DNA of 50,480 nt from Oscillospiraceae bacterium (lineage in GTDB: Bacteria > Bacillota > Clostridia > Oscillospirales > CAG-272). The notes beneath the pieces are model-generated. The model was not told the DNA's origin, ran no database searches, and saw only the letters and a program-made list of their open reading frames with translations. Below are positions 47,648 to 50,480 of this stretch, piece after piece. The position numbers were made by a program, and so were the translations under genes. The DNA is taken from the NCBI GenBank assembly GCA_015064415.1, contig SVSG01000016.1, positions 1 through 50,480 of the forward strand, written 5' to 3'. Numbering within the stretch: the stretch's first letter is position 1; each line of letters opens with the position of its first letter.

Positions 47648-50278
47648 ATGGCAAAGAAGTATTGCTACCTTTTCACCGAAGGTAATGCCAACATGCGTGA
47701 GATCCTGGGCGGCAAGGGCGCTAACCTTGCAGAGATGACCAACATCGGTCTTCCCGTTCCTCAGGGCTTCACCATTTCCACTGAGGCCTGCACCAAGTAT
47801 TACGAGGACGGCCGTCAGATCAATCCCGAGATCCAGGCCGAGATCAACGAGTACATCGTTAAGATGGAAGCCGTTACCGGCAAGAAGTTCGGCGATCTTG
47901 AGAACCCCCTGCTTGTTTCCGTTCGTTCCGGTGCACGCGCATCCATGCCCGGCATGATGGATACCATTCTTAACCTTGGTCTGAACGAAGACGTGGTTAA
48001 GGTCATGGCTGAGAAGTCCGGCAACGCTCGTTGGGCTTACGACTGCTACCGCAGATTTATCCAGATGTACTCCGACGTCGTTATGGAGGTCGGCAAGAAG
48101 TACTTTGAGGAGCTCATCGACAAGATGAAGGAAGAAAAGGGCGTCAAGCTTGACGTCGAGCTGACCGCTGAGGACCTCAAGGAGCTGGCAAACCAGTTCA
48201 AGGCCGAGTACAAGTCCAAGATCGGCGAGGACTTCCCCTCCGATCCCAAGGAGCAGCTGATGGGCGCCGTCAAGGCCGTGTTCCGTTCTTGGGACAACCC
48301 CCGCGCTAACGTTTACCGTCGTGACAACGACATTCCCTACAGCTGGGGCACCGCCGTTAACGTACAGGCAATGGCCTTCGGTAACATGGGCGATGACTGC
48401 GGCACCGGTGTGGCATTCACCCGTGACCCCGCAACCGGCGAGAAGAAGATGATGGGCGAGTTCCTTACCAACGCACAGGGTGAGGACGTGGTTGCAGGCG
48501 TTCGTACGCCCATGCCCATTGCTCAGATGGCTGAGAAGTTCCCCGAGGCATACGCTGAGTTCGTAAAGGTCTGCGAGATCCTTGAGAACCACTATCACGA
48601 TATGCAGGACATGGAGTTCACCGTTGAGCACGGTAAGCTTTACATGCTCCAGACCCGTAACGGCAAGCGCACCGCTCAGGCGGCTCTGCAGATCGCCGTT
48701 GACCTTGTGGCTGAGGGTCACAAGACCGAGCAGGAGGCCGTTCTGATGATCGACCCCCGTAACCTTGACACCCTGCTCCATCCCCAGTTCGACGCAAAGG
48801 TGCTGAAGAGCGCTAACCCCGTCGGCAAGGGCCTTGGTGCATCCCCCGGTGCCGCTTGCGGCCAGGCCGTGTTCTCTGCTGAGGACGCTGAGGCATGGAA
48901 CGCTGCCGGCAAGAAGGTCGTGCTTGTCCGTCTGGAGACCTCTCCCGAGGACATCACCGGTATGAAGGCCGCTCAGGGTATCCTGACCGTGCGCGGTGGT
49001 ATGACCTCTCACGCAGCAGTGGTTGCCCGCGGTATGGGTAAGTGCTGCGTTTCCGGCTGTGGCGACATCGCTATGGACGAGGAAAACAAGAAGTTCACCC
49101 TTGCAGGCAAGACCTACGTTGAGGGCGACTATATCTCCATCGACGGCTCCACCGGTAAGATCTACGACGGTATCATTCCCACCGTTGACGCTGAGATCTC
49201 CGGCAACTTCGGCACCATCATGGCATGGGCTGACAAGTACCGCGAGCTGAAGGTCCGCACCAATGCCGACACCCCCAACGATGCAAAGAAGGCCCGCGAG
49301 CTGGGCGCTGAGGGTATCGGTCTGTGCCGTACCGAGCACATGTTCTTCGAGGCAGACCGTATCGCCGCATTCCGCGAGATGATCTGCTCTGACACCGCTA
49401 AGGAGCGCGAGACCGCTCTTGCCAAGATCCTGCCCTACCAGCAGAGCGACTTCGAGAAGCTTTACGAGGCACTTGAGGGCACTCCCGTGTGCATCCGTTT
49501 CCTGGATCCCCCTCTTCACGAGTTCGTTCCCAACACCGAGGAGGAGATCGCTCTCCTTGCTAAGACCCAGGGTAAGACCGTTGAGCAGATCAAGGCCATC
49601 ATCGCCTCCCTGCACGAGTTCAACCCCATGATGGGTCACCGTGGCTGCCGTCTGGCCGTCACCTACCCCGAGATCGCCAAGATGCAGACCACCGCTGTCA
49701 TCCGTGCTGCTATCAATGTCCAGAAGAAGCACGCTGACTGGAAGGTCGTGCCCGAGATCATGATTCCTCTGGTTGGCGACGTGAAGGAGCTGAAGTACGT
49801 CAAGCAGGTCGTGGTTGCTACCGCTGACGCTGAGATCGCCGCTGCAGGCGTGAAGCTTGAGTACGAGGTTGGTACCATGATCGAGATTCCTCGTGCATGC
49901 CTCACCGCTGACGAGATCGCTCAGAACGCCGACTTCTTCTGCTTCGGCACCAATGACCTGACCCAGATGACCTACGGCTTCTCCCGTGATGACGCAGGCA
50001 AGTTCCTTGGCGCTTACTACGACGCTAAGATCTTCGAGAACGATCCCTTCGCTAAGCTCGACCAGACCGGTGTGGGCAAGCTGATGGATATGGCTGTGAA
50101 GATGGGCCGCGCAAACAACAAGACCCTGCACGTCGGTATCTGCGGCGAGCACGGTGGTGACCCCACATCCGTGGAGTTCTGCCACAAGCTTGGTCTTGAC
50201 TACGTTTCCTGCTCTCCCTTCCGCGTGCCGATCGCTCGTCTGGCTGCTGCTCAGGCCGCTATCTCCGCTAAGAAGTAA
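47648..50278 (+). CDS. ppdK: Pyruvate, phosphate dikinase
   Basis: 876 residues. N-terminal ATP-grasp part (GGKGANLAEMTNIGLPVPQGF, SVRSGARASMPGMMDT), the swivelling phosphohistidine domain GGMTSHAAVVARGMG with H455, and the C-terminal PEP/pyruvate TIM barrel (GLCRTEHMFF, FGTNDLTQMTYGFSRDD, GICGEHGGDP). It interconverts pyruvate and phosphoenolpyruvate with ATP and phosphate; in anaerobes it works in glycolysis or gluconeogenesis. The ATG at 47648 follows CGGAGG; the upstream open frame is not part of the gene. Strong codon bias suggests high expression. Confidence 0.98.
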   Translation: MAKKYCYLFTEGNANMREILGGKGANLAEMTNIGLPVPQGFTISTEACTKYYEDGRQINPEIQAEINEYIVKMEAVTGKKFGDLENPLLVSVRSGARASMPGMMDTILNLGLNEDVVKVMAEKSGNARWAYDCYRRFIQMYSDVVMEVGKKYFEELIDKMKEEKGVKLDVELTAEDLKELANQFKAEYKSKIGEDFPSDPKEQLMGAVKAVFRSWDNPRANVYRRDNDIPYSWGTAVNVQAMAFGNMGDDCGTGVAFTRDPATGEKKMMGEFLTNAQGEDVVAGVRTPMPIAQMAEKFPEAYAEFVKVCEILENHYHDMQDMEFTVEHGKLYMLQTRNGKRTAQAALQIAVDLVAEGHKTEQEAVLMIDPRNLDTLLHPQFDAKVLKSANPVGKGLGASPGAACGQAVFSAEDAEAWNAAGKKVVLVRLETSPEDITGMKAAQGILTVRGGMTSHAAVVARGMGKCCVSGCGDIAMDEENKKFTLAGKTYVEGDYISIDGSTGKIYDGIIPTVDAEISGNFGTIMAWADKYRELKVRTNADTPNDAKKARELGAEGIGLCRTEHMFFEADRIAAFREMICSDTAKERETALAKILPYQQSDFEKLYEALEGTPVCIRFLDPPLHEFVPNTEEEIALLAKTQGKTVEQIKAIIASLHEFNPMMGHRGCRLAVTYPEIAKMQTTAVIRAAINVQKKHADWKVVPEIMIPLVGDVKELKYVKQVVVATADAEIAAAGVKLEYEVGTMIEIPRACLTADEIAQNADFFCFGTNDLTQMTYGFSRDDAGKFLGAYYDAKIFENDPFAKLDQTGVGKLMDMAVKMGRANNKTLHVGICGEHGGDPTSVEFCHKLGLDYVSCSPFRVPIARLAAAQAAISAKK

Positions 50279-50292
50279 TTTGAAGCAAATAA

Positions 50293-50330
50293 ACAAAAGA
50301 TCTCCCGCCACACGGCGGGAGATCTTTTGT
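50293..50330 (+). terminator. Terminator of ppdK
   Basis: ACAAAAGATCTCCCGCC and GGCGGGAGATCTTTTGT, loop ACAC. Confidence 0.9.
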
Positions 50331-50351
50331 GTTAGTGCCTTTAGGCGGTTG

Positions 50352-50466
50352 AGCACGAAGTGCGAAACAGACAACCACCCGCTATGCGGGTGGGCAACAG
50401 AGGTTATACCTTGAAAAAGGCCTTCCCCAAGCGGGGGAAGGGGGACCGCGATAGCGGTGGATGAGG
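50352..50466. repeat. Palindromic intergenic repeats at the right edge
   Basis: Short hairpins (GCACGAAGTGC, CCACCCGC-TAT-GCGGGTGG) are followed by CCTTCCCCAAGCGGGGGAAG and GACCGCGATAGCGGTGGATG, a hairpin pair of the kind I recall as dispersed repeats in gut Clostridia genomes. No gene. Confidence 0.5.
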
Positions 50467-50480
50467 ATGTCGGCATTCGC

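Noticed and set aside
47549..50476. 975-aa open frame antisense to ppdK
   Set aside because: It is the mirror of a strongly codon-biased gene; the translation is repetitive Leu/Val/Gly/His and has no ribosome site or domain.

Overview
The window looks like a chromosomal piece of an anaerobic, Gram-positive-type gut bacterium of the class Clostridia. The evidence is lipoprotein signal peptides, near-consensus SigA promoters with 17-bp spacers, GGAGG-type ribosome sites, pyruvate phosphate dikinase, an ECF-type thiamin transporter under a TPP riboswitch, and many hairpin terminators. The species cannot be told from sequence alone.

Layout. 1-3.3 kb: the start of a secreted protein leaving the left edge, a long gene-free stretch, a candidate small RNA, four tRNA genes (Val, Asp, Gly, Cys), then repeat-rich DNA made of short hairpins, mirrored tRNA 3' ends and a GTATATCATC array. 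3.3-13.5 kb: an accessory island. Three small ORFs with a common promoter block (two also share their 3' flank) surround a tightly packed, AT-richer five-gene operon: a 704-aa protein of unknown function, a ParA/MinD-like ATPase with a KGGxGR Walker A, a 900-aa TIR-domain protein, a YkgJ-like cysteine-cluster protein and an Orn/Lys/Arg decarboxylase-like PLP enzyme. This is the best candidate for an undescribed (probably conflict/defence) system. 13.6-22.5 kb: small membrane proteins (YitT, DUF898, DUF975 types), oligoendopeptidase F, a LysR regulator divergent from an EamA permease, an SDR oxidoreductase and an XRE regulator with paired operators.

22.7-38.5 kb: sugar catabolism. A seven-gene operon joins an FGGY kinase, a TIM-like isomerase, a SIS isomerase, a YjbQ-family protein, an FSA-type aldolase, a NagA-like deacetylase and a NagB-like deaminase. 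Nearby are a GH20 hexosaminidase-like protein, an XRE-PfkB fusion (possible sugar-sensing regulator), four tandem Ig-like surface proteins, a second NagB-like protein with a PIG-L deacetylase, and an SGNH esterase. Together they suggest uptake and breakdown of acetylated amino sugars; no transporter is present in the window.

38.6-50.5 kb: core genes: rimO-pgsA, riboswitch-thiT, pth-mfd-foldase lipoprotein, and ppdK, ending in another palindromic repeat. No CRISPR array, rRNA or intact insertion sequence was seen.
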